Shown: positions 17,387 through 25,521 of the stretch, one piece after another
Position numbering within the stretch: position 1 is the stretch's first letter
Layout of the letters: each line of letters opens with the position of its first letter
NCBI GenBank assembly: GCA_018334075.1
Contig: JAGXSC010000034.1
Coordinates: forward strand, 1-37,514
Reading direction: 5' to 3'
DNA length: 37,514 nucleotides
Source: Actinomycetota bacterium
GTDB taxonomy: Bacteria > Actinomycetota > Coriobacteriia > Anaerosomatales > UBA912
The notes under the pieces: generated by a model
What the model was told of the DNA's origin: nothing
Database searches by the model: none
The model's input: only the letters and a program-made list of their open reading frames with translations
Program-made: the position numbers and the translations under genes

Positions 17387-18337
17387 TTGGTGGGGATATT
17401 GGGTATTGATTTTTCCATAGCGCGCAAGGCGTTGCTCACAGGCATCGTATGTGCGTCGCTATTCCTGGGCGCAGCCTCCTCGGCGATGGCTACGTTCACT
17501 CCCACCTGGCAAGGCTTCGGAAGTACCCCCGGTTGGTATGACTGGTCAGTAGTTTCCACATTGCCAGGCAACGTAGGGCAAACCTCTCCTCACGGTGGGT
17601 ACAGTACCGCCACCGCAAAGTGTCGTGTCTGCCATTCGGTTCATGCCGCAAGCACAGTTTTGGGGAGCGAGTTGCTTCTCCCGACCAGCGTGCGTGACTC
17701 ATGCGCCTACTGCCATCTCAGGTCTGGCTCGGGCTATACGCAAGTTTATGGCGGAGACATCAACAATTACTCCGGCACAAATCTGCCGAACGCTCATAAC
17801 ACTTGGATAGCTGGCGGCGTTGAGCAAGGGGTTACCTGCACGATGTGCCACCAAGTGCATGCTGCTCAGAATCGCATGACTCAAAACGCCTCATTGACGC
17901 AGAGCCTGCTTATAAACTGGGTGATCTACGATCCGGCGGCTGGGGCGCCGCTGGCGGCCGATTCCAGGGAAATGGCGCTCACCAGATGGTGTGCGGGCTG
18001 TCACTTTAACCTGCCACCGGGCACATCATTTTTTGCTACCGAATATGACATGGGAACACACATAATGGGTCCAGCCCGAGCTAATTATGCAAATCCGGCT
18101 GCCAGTTTCACGGGAAGAGTGGCATGGCGCGACTCGACCTACTGTATGTCTTGCCATTCAAGCGATTATGGAGTTCCTGGAGGCTGGCCGCACATGACCG
18201 CCGGCGTGAGGTTTCTCGAGTCCGCGACCTCTGCCGCGGGCGTGACGATGCCGGCAAGTATCCCTACCCAGGATGGCATATGCCTGAGGTGTCATAGGGA
18301 CGGCACCGGAACCGCCGGTGTGGGAATCAGCTACTAG
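17387..18337 (+). CDS. Secreted hexahaem c-type cytochrome, cassette A
   Basis: A 316-residue exported cytochrome with a signal peptide ending near SSAMA. It has six CX2CH motifs: CRVCH, CAYCH, CTMCH, CAGCH, CMSCH and CLRCH. Outside these there are exactly six other histidines (SPHGGY, SVHAA, NAHNTW, QVHAA, GTHIMG, WPHMTA), enough for bis-histidine ligation of all six haems. The start is uncertain: TTG 17387, GTG 17390 and TTG 17399 are all in frame and none has a strong ribosome site. It is a clear paralogue of the heptahaem protein at 31619: PHGGYSTATAKCRVCH aligns with PHGGYSTGTQKCQTCH and the later motifs keep order. Low helix propensity and Gly/Ser/Thr-rich linkers suit an extended haem chain. 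It overlaps the convergent small gene by 4 bases. Confidence 0.9.
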   Translation: MVGILGIDFSIARKALLTGIVCASLFLGAASSAMATFTPTWQGFGSTPGWYDWSVVSTLPGNVGQTSPHGGYSTATAKCRVCHSVHAASTVLGSELLLPTSVRDSCAYCHLRSGSGYTQVYGGDINNYSGTNLPNAHNTWIAGGVEQGVTCTMCHQVHAAQNRMTQNASLTQSLLINWVIYDPAAGAPLAADSREMALTRWCAGCHFNLPPGTSFFATEYDMGTHIMGPARANYANPAASFTGRVAWRDSTYCMSCHSSDYGVPGGWPHMTAGVRFLESATSAAGVTMPASIPTQDGICLRCHRDGTGTAGVGISY

Positions 18338-18519
18338 TCAGCGTCGTCCCTGCCGAGATCGCTTTCACTCCTGCTTGCTCCGGGTGACGCGAGGGCCATG
18401 AGGATCACAGCCAAAAGCAGCCCTAAGGCCACCACGACCAATACAACCACAAGCGTTTCCTGGATGTTGTCGGCCGGATAGGCCAAGGCGTGCAGCGAAC
18501 GATCTATCGTATCTTCCAT
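18334..18519 (-). CDS. Small single-pass membrane protein, unknown function
   Basis: A 61-residue protein from ATG 18519. The reading frame extends to 18594, but GAGGAGAG lies 6 bases before the internal ATG, a strong reason to choose it. An amphipathic N-terminal stretch (MEDTIDRSLHALAYPADN) is followed by one membrane helix (TLVVVLVVVALGLLLAVILM) and a charged tail. I recognise no family. It runs opposite to its neighbours, its stop overlaps the end of the hexahaem cytochrome gene, and it diverges from the 18663 gene across a 143-base region holding an inverted repeat. It could be a small subunit or regulator of a membrane complex; nothing shows which. Confidence 0.6.
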   Translation of the reverse strand: MEDTIDRSLHALAYPADNIQETLVVVLVVVALGLLLAVILMALASPGASRSESDLGRDDAD

Positions 18520-18563
18520 TCTGTGCTCTCCTCGCCGCGTAAAGGCACCTGGCATGCTATCAT

Positions 18564-18594
18564 ATGAGTAATTAGTGTGTGATTTATCACTCAT
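18564..18594. promoter_or_regulatory. Inverted repeat in divergent intergenic region, possible operator
   Basis: ATGAGTAAT (18564-18572) matches the reverse complement of ATCACTCAT (18586-18594) at 8 of 9 bases. Inside, GTGAT-TT-ATCAC at 18579-18590 is itself palindromic. The element sits between the divergent 61-aa gene and the 18663 gene in an AT-rich stretch containing CATAAT at 18592-18597, a possible -10 for the plus strand. It could be a shared operator. It is not a standard FNR site, because the half-sites are only two bases apart. Confidence 0.35.
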
Positions 18595-18662
18595 AATCTA
18601 ATTTCAGCCGATAATACATTAATATGTTCGTAGGCTTTTGTCTCGATATTTGAGAGGAACCG

Positions 18663-19343
18663 GTGAGAATGCGACACGTTCTTGGTTCGATTCCTGTCCG
18701 TGTGGGACTTGCGCTTCTTGCAACCGCAGGGCTGGTTTTTGGGATTCTCACCATAAGCGTTGGCCCAGACCCCTCGCGATGGATTTCAGAGCTCTCTGAG
18801 CTCGGCGGTGCGCCTGAAGACGGCGCCAGACTGGTGCGTGTTTCCGGAGAATCCGATGGACGGGCTATTACTGACGGGGACGGCCCCGCTGATGATGCCG
18901 GTGCGCCCGCTGACGCTGCGGACCCCCAGGCACCAGGCGCTCCCGCAGGTAATGGTGGCGCTGCTCAGCCCGGTACGCCAGCCACGCCGACCGCTCCCAA
19001 TGCGAATGTGAACACAGTTCGCTTGATATGGTGGAACGACACAGACGCGAGCCCTCCTTCACGCCTTGAGCTGGTGTTGGCGTCTTCCGAGTGGCGCCCA
19101 GATAATTCCAGGGCCGCGAGTCAGACCGGCACGCTGGCCAGGATACCTGTCGGCGAGCGGCTCATGCTACAGGTGTTTCCTGATGGGAGGAACGGAAAGA
19201 GAATCGACGTTCCCGTAAAGATCACCGCCGAGATGATCGAAAACTCCGAGGAAGACGCCATTCACGTAGCGATATCGGACACAACGGTTCGCGTCGTAGG
19301 TACGCCGGTAGTCGAATTTGATGTTTCAAGCGCTCGACGCTGA
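18663..19343 (+). CDS. Membrane-anchored protein with Ala/Pro-rich linker, unknown function
   Basis: A 226-residue protein I do not recognise. One N-terminal membrane helix or uncleaved signal (VGLALLATAGLVFGILTISV) is followed by an acidic stretch, then a low-complexity linker of Ala, Asp, Gly and Pro (about residues 75-118) of the kind that spans the cell wall. A compact C-terminal domain of about 105 residues follows. It starts near VRLIWWNDTD, is predicted mostly beta, and contains ERLMLQVFPDGRNGKRIDV. GTG 18663 has GAGAGGA a few bases upstream. The next gene (the CWB2 wall protein) starts 8 bases after the stop, so both are likely one operon and the protein probably works at the wall. 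No cysteines or catalytic motif are evident. Confidence 0.75.
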   Translation: MRMRHVLGSIPVRVGLALLATAGLVFGILTISVGPDPSRWISELSELGGAPEDGARLVRVSGESDGRAITDGDGPADDAGAPADAADPQAPGAPAGNGGAAQPGTPATPTAPNANVNTVRLIWWNDTDASPPSRLELVLASSEWRPDNSRAASQTGTLARIPVGERLMLQVFPDGRNGKRIDVPVKITAEMIENSEEDAIHVAISDTTVRVVGTPVVEFDVSSARR

Positions 19344-19351
19344 GAGATTAT

Positions 19352-22300
19352 ATGGATAGTGTGAGGTTCTGTTTTAGGCGTCGCACGGGGGCAGTTTTGG
19401 TGCTGCTCCTTTTGTTTGCCATTCAATCTCTGGCCACCCCTCACCACTCGATGGCCTCGCTGCCGGGCGCTTACTACTCGGTCTGGATGGGACCAAGGCC
19501 CTATGGCGGTTTTGCCGACCCGCTATCCGCAAGCGTAGATTCTCTCGGCAACATATATGTGGCTGACACTCAGAATCACAGGATCAAGAAGCTTTCGCCT
19601 TCGGGTCAGGTACTTGAGGTCTGGGGATCAAGGGGCAGTGAGCCGGGGCGTTTTGAGTTCCCTTCAGGGGTAGCTGCTTCGGCGGATGGCCGCGTCTTTG
19701 TTGCCGATTCCGGTAATAACAGGGTGCAGATATTTGACACTACTGGAACGGTATTGGGCCAGTGGACAAGCGCAGGCGCTTCACCAATGTTCTTTCCAAC
19801 CGGTATGGCTGTCGACTCTTTTGGTGCCGTGTACGTCAGCGATACCATGAATCACCGGATTCTGAAGTTTTCATCCACAGGTCAACTGATCACGATTATT
19901 GGAGGACCCGGCATAGGTAACGGCCAGTTTAGTTCCCCGCATGGCTTGGCGGTGGATGACGCCCATCTGTATGTTGCCGATACCAATAATCAGCGGATAC
20001 AAAAATTCACCCTTGGCGGCGCGTATGTCGCACAGTGGGGCTGGATGGAGATAAGCACGGGAACTTTTTCGCGCTACGGAAGCCCGTTCGGGATCGCGGT
20101 GGCGGGCCCGGATCTCATACTCGTCTCAGATAGGGGCGGGATGCGGAATCCACCACTTAGCGGTCCAGTAAGGCACCTGGAGCGTTCCACGAAAAGCGGC
20201 TCATCGCCTGTGCAGTGGGGGGAGACGGGTGACGGCGCCGGGCAATACCGGATGCCGGGAGCCATCGTGGCAAGGCCCGGCGGTGGCACTTACGTCGTGG
20301 ATTCCGGAAACAATCGCATACAGCTACTTGACCCAGCATGGCAAAGTACGGAGATATGGTCCGGCGCTGGATCGGCGCCAGGGGAACTAAGTGCGCCGTC
20401 CTCGGCGAAAGTAGGACCTGGCGGTCTTATCTACGTCGCGGACACGGGAAACAATCGTATTCAAGTCTTCAATGCCGACAGAACCTATCTAAGTCACTTT
20501 GGCGGCTCCGGCATCAACTCAAGTCCCGCTGATATCGCGATCGCCGCGAACGGGGATGTGTGGGTGGCAGACTCGGGGGCGGCCTCCCCGGTGGCGAGAT
20601 TTTCCGCTGAGGGCGCGTTTCTCGGCGCTATCGGAGCAGGACAGCTAAGCGCGCCTCAAGGTGTTGCCATAGACGCCGATGGCGATATATGGGTCGCGGA
20701 TACCGGCGGAGCGCGTCTGAGGGAGTTTTCGCAGCAAGGCACGGTATTGCGGACGATACAGACGTTTACTGGCTCTACGGCCGGCCTCAGCTCGCCGGTG
20801 GACGTTGAGGTCGATGCCGCGGGGCGTTTGTGGGTTGTCGACCGCGACGCTGCCAGAGTTTTCGTGCTGGAGCCCACTGGCGCACTTGTTACGTCCTTTG
20901 GCGGACTTGGAGAATCAGCCGGCCAGTTCCGTCTTCCGATGGGTCTGGCGATAAGCCCGGCTGGACATGTTTATGTAAGCGATGGCGCGAATGGACGGGT
21001 ACAACGATTTTCCTCGGCTGGCATCTGGGAGAGCACGATCGGCTCGGCAGGCGCCGGGCCTGGCCAGGTGAGACGGCCGATGCGACCTACGGTGCTGCCC
21101 GATGGGATGCTGCTTGTGCCTGAGCGTGACAACCACCGGCTGCACTTGTTTGCGCATGATGCTACACCTCCCGTCACGACGGCGAGCGGGATTCCAGGAA
21201 TGTTGACCAATCGGGATGCGACTATCACGCTTTCCGCCGAGGATGCCGTCTCCGGCGTCGCTACGACCTTCTACAGGATCGGCTCCGGTTCGGAGATGGC
21301 GTACACTCAACCTTTTACGATCGACTACGATTTCGAAGGGTTCGTTCGATTTTGGTCGATTGACCGGGTGGGCAACACGGAAGCCGTAAATATCCAGCGG
21401 GTGCGCATCGACAAGACACCTCCGACCGGGACATTCGTCTTGAACGGGGGCGCGCAGTTTGCTACCACGTCCACCGTTGTCGCCAGCTCCACGATTACAG
21501 GCGCAAACGAGGTGCGTTTTAACGCCGGCTTCGGGTTCGAGTGGGGTCCGCTCTGGCCTTCGCAATCCCTCCTACTTCCGGGTGAGGGCGTTAGAGAGGT
21601 GCATGCTCAATACCGTGACGCGGCGGGTAACATACTGTCGCTTTCCGACACAATCACGGTCGATTGGACGCCTCCTGCTACAACCGCGCATGGCATCCCT
21701 GAGGGCCCGGTCGCTCACTCTGTCTCCATCTCACTTACGGCGACAGATGCGGTAAGCGGGGTAGCCTCGACCTTCTACAGAGTCGGTGACGCGGCTCTCG
21801 CCCCTTATCTTCCCGGCCAGACGATTACGATCGATGCGCAAGGCGAGACGCTTGTGCAGTGGTACTCGATCGACCGGGCGGGCAACACGGAGGCGACAGC
21901 CTCTGCTACAGTCAAGATCACCCCACCAGCAAAAGTGCCTGCTGAGATAACACGAATCGACGGCCCCAATCGCTATCAGACCGCGCTTGCAGTCTCTAGG
22001 AGGATGTTCTCCCAGGCAGCGACTGTGGTGATATCCACAGGAGAGTCTTTCCCGGACGCGCTTGCCGCCTCTTCTCTGGCAGGGGCGCTAAACGCACCGG
22101 TAATACTCACGTTGCCTAGTAGGCTTCCAACCGGGACCGTTGAAGAGATAAAAAGGCTCGATGCCAAGCACGTGTTTGTAATTGGCGGCAAGGGGGCGGT
22201 GCACGATACCGTCTTGGACGAATTAAGGGCCACCGGACTCTCGGTGACGCGTATAGGAGGCAGGGATCGTTTTGCGACTGCGGCTCAAGTGTCCGCCAAA

Positions 22301-22876
22301 ACTGTCGCAATACGCGGAAACGTAGCCTATCCGGAGACGGTATTCATAGTGCGTGGCGATGATTTTGCTGACGCTGTTTCGGCTTCCTCGGCGGCCTGGG
22401 CAAGTAAAATACCGATACTGCTTGTCATGCCTAGCGCTATACCTTCCGCGACTTCAGAGGCAATAACCAGTCAAGGATTCTCAAGGGCTATCGTGGTTGG
22501 CGGCTCCGGCGCGGTTAGCGATGGTGTAGCGGGTAAGATCAGAACTCTCGGGCTCAACACGGTAACCCGTGTGGGGGGGCCTGACCGGTATGTCACGTCA
22601 GCCGAGTTCGCCAAGTGGGCGCACAGAGAATCGATTCTCGGCTTTGAGAATGTGGGACTTGCGACAGGAGCGCGGTTCCCGGACGCTCTTTCCGGCGGCG
22701 CTGGTATGGGCGCGAGGGGTGGAGTGCTGCTGTTGACCAGGGCAGAAGCGCTTCCGGACGCCGTGCGCGGGACACTCGAGATCTTTTCCGCCGATATAAA
22801 ACGGATTGCGGTTTTTGGGGGAAAGAGTGCGGTCGAAGAGAGTGTCGTGCATTCGGTCTCGGTAACGTTGCAGTGA
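19352..22876 (+). CDS. Wall-anchored NHL-propeller protein with Ig-like and three CWB2 repeats
   Basis: A 1174-residue exported protein. A signal peptide (RRRTGAVLVLLLLFAIQSLA) is followed by a long NHL region (about 36-600) with repeats such as VADTQNHRIKKLSPSG, VADSGNNRVQIFDTTG and VADTGNNRIQVFNADR, enough for two propellers. Next come three Ig-like/OmpL47-type modules (about 604-860), two opening TPPVTTASGIP and WTPPATTAHGIP and containing SIDRVGNTEA / SIDRAGNTEA. The end (about 865-1174) is three cell-wall-binding-2 repeats, each with RxGGxDRYxTA-like and VIGGxGAV-like blocks; the first reads ITRIDGPNRYQTALAVSRR. CWB2 triplets bind secondary wall polymers in Gram-positive bacteria, so this protein displays NHL propellers on the outer wall. 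It is probably cotranscribed with 18663. The NHL part suggests it docks the same partners as the two membrane NHL proteins (inference). Confidence 0.92.
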   Translation: MDSVRFCFRRRTGAVLVLLLLFAIQSLATPHHSMASLPGAYYSVWMGPRPYGGFADPLSASVDSLGNIYVADTQNHRIKKLSPSGQVLEVWGSRGSEPGRFEFPSGVAASADGRVFVADSGNNRVQIFDTTGTVLGQWTSAGASPMFFPTGMAVDSFGAVYVSDTMNHRILKFSSTGQLITIIGGPGIGNGQFSSPHGLAVDDAHLYVADTNNQRIQKFTLGGAYVAQWGWMEISTGTFSRYGSPFGIAVAGPDLILVSDRGGMRNPPLSGPVRHLERSTKSGSSPVQWGETGDGAGQYRMPGAIVARPGGGTYVVDSGNNRIQLLDPAWQSTEIWSGAGSAPGELSAPSSAKVGPGGLIYVADTGNNRIQVFNADRTYLSHFGGSGINSSPADIAIAANGDVWVADSGAASPVARFSAEGAFLGAIGAGQLSAPQGVAIDADGDIWVADTGGARLREFSQQGTVLRTIQTFTGSTAGLSSPVDVEVDAAGRLWVVDRDAARVFVLEPTGALVTSFGGLGESAGQFRLPMGLAISPAGHVYVSDGANGRVQRFSSAGIWESTIGSAGAGPGQVRRPMRPTVLPDGMLLVPERDNHRLHLFAHDATPPVTTASGIPGMLTNRDATITLSAEDAVSGVATTFYRIGSGSEMAYTQPFTIDYDFEGFVRFWSIDRVGNTEAVNIQRVRIDKTPPTGTFVLNGGAQFATTSTVVASSTITGANEVRFNAGFGFEWGPLWPSQSLLLPGEGVREVHAQYRDAAGNILSLSDTITVDWTPPATTAHGIPEGPVAHSVSISLTATDAVSGVASTFYRVGDAALAPYLPGQTITIDAQGETLVQWYSIDRAGNTEATASATVKITPPAKVPAEITRIDGPNRYQTALAVSRRMFSQAATVVISTGESFPDALAASSLAGALNAPVILTLPSRLPTGTVEEIKRLDAKHVFVIGGKGAVHDTVLDELRATGLSVTRIGGRDRFATAAQVSAKTVAIRGNVAYPETVFIVRGDDFADAVSASSAAWASKIPILLVMPSAIPSATSEAITSQGFSRAIVVGGSGAVSDGVAGKIRTLGLNTVTRVGGPDRYVTSAEFAKWAHRESILGFENVGLATGARFPDALSGGAGMGARGGVLLLTRAEALPDAVRGTLEIFSADIKRIAVFGGKSAVEESVVHSVSVTLQ

Positions 22877-22970
22877 CCTTGTCTGAAAATCTCTCTGCTA
22901 TTTCGCTTTGTTCAGGCAAAATGTAGTTGGTGTATTGGCTGTTGTCGTGCAAAGGGATGGTATACGAAAT

Positions 22971-24368
22971 ATGAGCGGTGTGAGCGCAATAAAGTTCGGG
23001 ACGGACGGATGGCGTGCGAAGATCGCCGAGGACTTCACTTTCGATAACCTCCGACGCGTCGCCGATGCCATCGGGCGGGTGTTTGCACATGATAACCCTG
23101 GTGGTTTGATCGTCGTCGGGTACGATACCCGCTTCGAGGCGGGGGCTTTCGCGCGAGCGGCGGCCGAGGTATTAGCGGCGCATGGGTTGAAAGTCGCGCT
23201 TTCAGATCGATACGTCCCCACACCTGCGCTGTGTTGGGCGATTGCCCATGACAATGAGGCAGTCGGAGGGGTGATGCTTACGGCAAGCCACAATCCGGCA
23301 GCGTATCTCGGCGTGAAGGTGCGTATGGCCGACGGGGGCGCTTCACCGGTTGCTTTTACCGAGCGCATAGAGGCTCACCTGCGCGATCAGCCGCCTGAAG
23401 CACGAGGGACGTACGGCCTCGTCGACATTGCGAGCAGGTATCTGCAGGCGCTTTATCGGCTTGTCGACGCCGAGGCTGTGCGGGGCGCTGGCTTGAGGGT
23501 TGCGGTTGATCCGCTTTACGGCGCGGGTCAGGGCTATCTCGCCCAGGTGTTGGGCATGCTCGGCGTCGAGGTGATCGAGATTCACGGTGAGCGGAACCCG
23601 GGCTTTGCGGGGCTGCATCCGGAGCCGATTCCTCCCCATATCGATGAGGCTCGACGACTTGTACGCACAGAGCGCCTCGACGCCGGCTTTGTGACCGACG
23701 GCGACGCTGACCGCATCGGCGCTGTTGATGAGCATGGTGGGTTTGTGAACCCCCATAGGATCATCTGTCTTATCGCTCAGCACCTGGCGCAAGAGAAAGG
23801 CCTTACGGGGCGCATAGTCAAGACCCTTTCGACATCTGTGCTCGTGGACAGGGTAGGCGCGCTCCTCGGCCTGGAGGTCACCACTACGCCTGTGGGCTTC
23901 AAGTGGATCTACGAAGAGATGCTATCCGGCGATGTGCTGGTCGGCGGCGAGGAGTCGGGCGGCATCGGCGTACCTCACCACGTTCGGGAGCGCGATGGTC
24001 TGCTGATGGCGCTGCTTCTCACCGAGATGATGGCCAAACGCGGTCGTACCTTAGGCGAGTTGGTATCCGATCTTCTCGCAATGACCGGCCCCATGGAGTA
24101 CTCGCGTGTCGATCTCACGCTGGAGCCGAGGCAGATGGAAACCTTCGTCTCTGCCATTCCCGACCTGCGCCCTTCTCAGATCGCCGGCGTGGATGTGCTT
24201 CGCGTATCGCACATCGACGGCGTGAAGTTCGAGCTTGCCGATGATGCCTGGCTCTTGTTGCGAACCAGCGGAACCGAGCCCTTGGTGAGAGTCTATGCCG
24301 AAGCTCCAACAATGGGAGTGGTCGATGACTTGCTGGCGGCGGGTTCGGCGTTTGCGAGAGGGGCATAA
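22971..24368 (+). CDS. Phosphoglucomutase/phosphomannomutase (alpha-D-phosphohexomutase)
   Basis: A 465-residue phosphohexomutase with all four active-site signatures: catalytic serine in TASHNP (about S106), metal loop DGDADR (about 243-248), sugar loop GGEESGG (about 325-331) and phosphate loop RTSGTEP (about 431-437). It opens AIKFGTDGWRAKIAEDFTF. The frame extends upstream to 22908, but family homologues begin around MSAIKFGTDGWR, so ATG 22971 (or GTG 22980) is the start. It interconverts hexose 6- and 1-phosphates, feeding NDP-sugar synthesis for the glycan genes that follow. Ten bases separate it from the GT4 gene, the likely beginning of a long operon running through rex. Glucose versus mannose specificity cannot be decided by eye. 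Confidence 0.92.
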   Translation: MSGVSAIKFGTDGWRAKIAEDFTFDNLRRVADAIGRVFAHDNPGGLIVVGYDTRFEAGAFARAAAEVLAAHGLKVALSDRYVPTPALCWAIAHDNEAVGGVMLTASHNPAAYLGVKVRMADGGASPVAFTERIEAHLRDQPPEARGTYGLVDIASRYLQALYRLVDAEAVRGAGLRVAVDPLYGAGQGYLAQVLGMLGVEVIEIHGERNPGFAGLHPEPIPPHIDEARRLVRTERLDAGFVTDGDADRIGAVDEHGGFVNPHRIICLIAQHLAQEKGLTGRIVKTLSTSVLVDRVGALLGLEVTTTPVGFKWIYEEMLSGDVLVGGEESGGIGVPHHVRERDGLLMALLLTEMMAKRGRTLGELVSDLLAMTGPMEYSRVDLTLEPRQMETFVSAIPDLRPSQIAGVDVLRVSHIDGVKFELADDAWLLLRTSGTEPLVRVYAEAPTMGVVDDLLAAGSAFARGA

Positions 24369-24378
24369 GGCGAAACTG

Positions 24379-25521
24379 ATGCGGGTGACGATGCTCAACA
24401 AGTACTACCCTCCACACCTCGGCGGTATCGAGTTTCACGTTCGTGACCTGGCTGAAGGCCTGGTCGAGCGTGAAGGTGCCAAGGTTAGCGCGCTTGTCGC
24501 CAACGATGGACCAGGTAGCGTTCGGGAGATGCTTGGCGGTGTCGAAGTGATGCGAATGTCGCGATTCGCGCAGTATGCCTCGACTCCAATAGCGCTTGGT
24601 ATGCGTCAGCAACTGCGATTTCTTCTCTCGGGGCCTGAGGCCTCGGACGTGCTGCACCTGCACTTTCCTTATCCCTGGGGTGAAATTTCCTGGCTGTCGA
24701 TGAACGCTCGTGTGCCGGCAGTGATGACCTACCACAGCGACATCGTCAGGCAGAAGACCTCGCTTGCGTTGTACAAGCCCTTGCTCGAAAAGGTGCTGGA
24801 CCGAGTCGATCTGATAATCGCCAGCTCCCCCAATATGGTCGAGCATTCGGAATTTTTGGCTCCAAGGGCCGAGAAATGCCGCGTGGTGCCCTTCGGCCTG
24901 CATGTCGAACGTTTCGCGGCCACGCAAGAACTGCTTGAGCGAGCGGCGCGACTAAAGGCGAGGCACTCGCATCGCAAGGTAGTGTTGTTTGTGGGGCGCC
25001 TCGTGTACTACAAGGGTGTTGATGTGTTGCTGCGGGCAATGAGCGATGTTGACGCCGATCTTGTCATTATCGGCAAAGGACCCCTTGAAAGCGAGTTGAG
25101 GGAGCAGGCGCATTCGCAAGGCATTGCGAGCCGCGTGTTTTTCGAGCCGCCAGTTTCAGATGAGGACCTGACCGCCTGGTATCATGCCAGCGACGTTTTT
25201 TGCCTGCCGAGCGTGGCGCGCTCAGAGGCTTTCGGTCTGGTGCAGGTGGAGGCGCACGCTTCCGGGCTGCCCGTTGTCTCGACCGACCTGACGACCGGGG
25301 TGCCTTTCGTCAACGCCGACGGCGTCACGGGTCTCGTTGTGCCCCCGGGCGACTCCAGCGCCTTGGCGAGAGCTCTCGGCACGCTTCTTTCAGATGATGA
25401 CCTCAGGCGCCGACTGGGCGAGCAGGCCAGGAGTCGCGCGAACGCCGAGTTTTCGATCGAGCGCATGGTGACACAGACTGTTTCGGTATACCGGGAAGCG
25501 ATAGAGGGTCAGCGAAGGTGA
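24379..25521 (+). CDS. GT4 family glycosyltransferase
   Basis: A 380-residue GT-B enzyme. MLNKYYPPHLGGIEFHVRDL is a classic GT4 N-terminus. LFVGRLVYYKGVDVLLRAM and IIGKGPLESELREQA mark the donor domain, and the EX7E motif is complete in SEAFGLVQVEAHASGLPVV. The longer frame to 24295 overlaps the mutase and adds unrelated residues; ATG 24379 with AAGG 8 bases ahead is the start. It sits between the mutase and the polyprenyl-phosphate sugar transferase, whose GTG overlaps this stop by 4 bases. It may add the second, mannose-like sugar of the repeat unit, since many close relatives are mannosyltransferases; that specificity is a guess. Confidence 0.9.
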   Translation: MRVTMLNKYYPPHLGGIEFHVRDLAEGLVEREGAKVSALVANDGPGSVREMLGGVEVMRMSRFAQYASTPIALGMRQQLRFLLSGPEASDVLHLHFPYPWGEISWLSMNARVPAVMTYHSDIVRQKTSLALYKPLLEKVLDRVDLIIASSPNMVEHSEFLAPRAEKCRVVPFGLHVERFAATQELLERAARLKARHSHRKVVLFVGRLVYYKGVDVLLRAMSDVDADLVIIGKGPLESELREQAHSQGIASRVFFEPPVSDEDLTAWYHASDVFCLPSVARSEAFGLVQVEAHASGLPVVSTDLTTGVPFVNADGVTGLVVPPGDSSALARALGTLLSDDDLRRRLGEQARSRANAEFSIERMVTQTVSVYREAIEGQRR

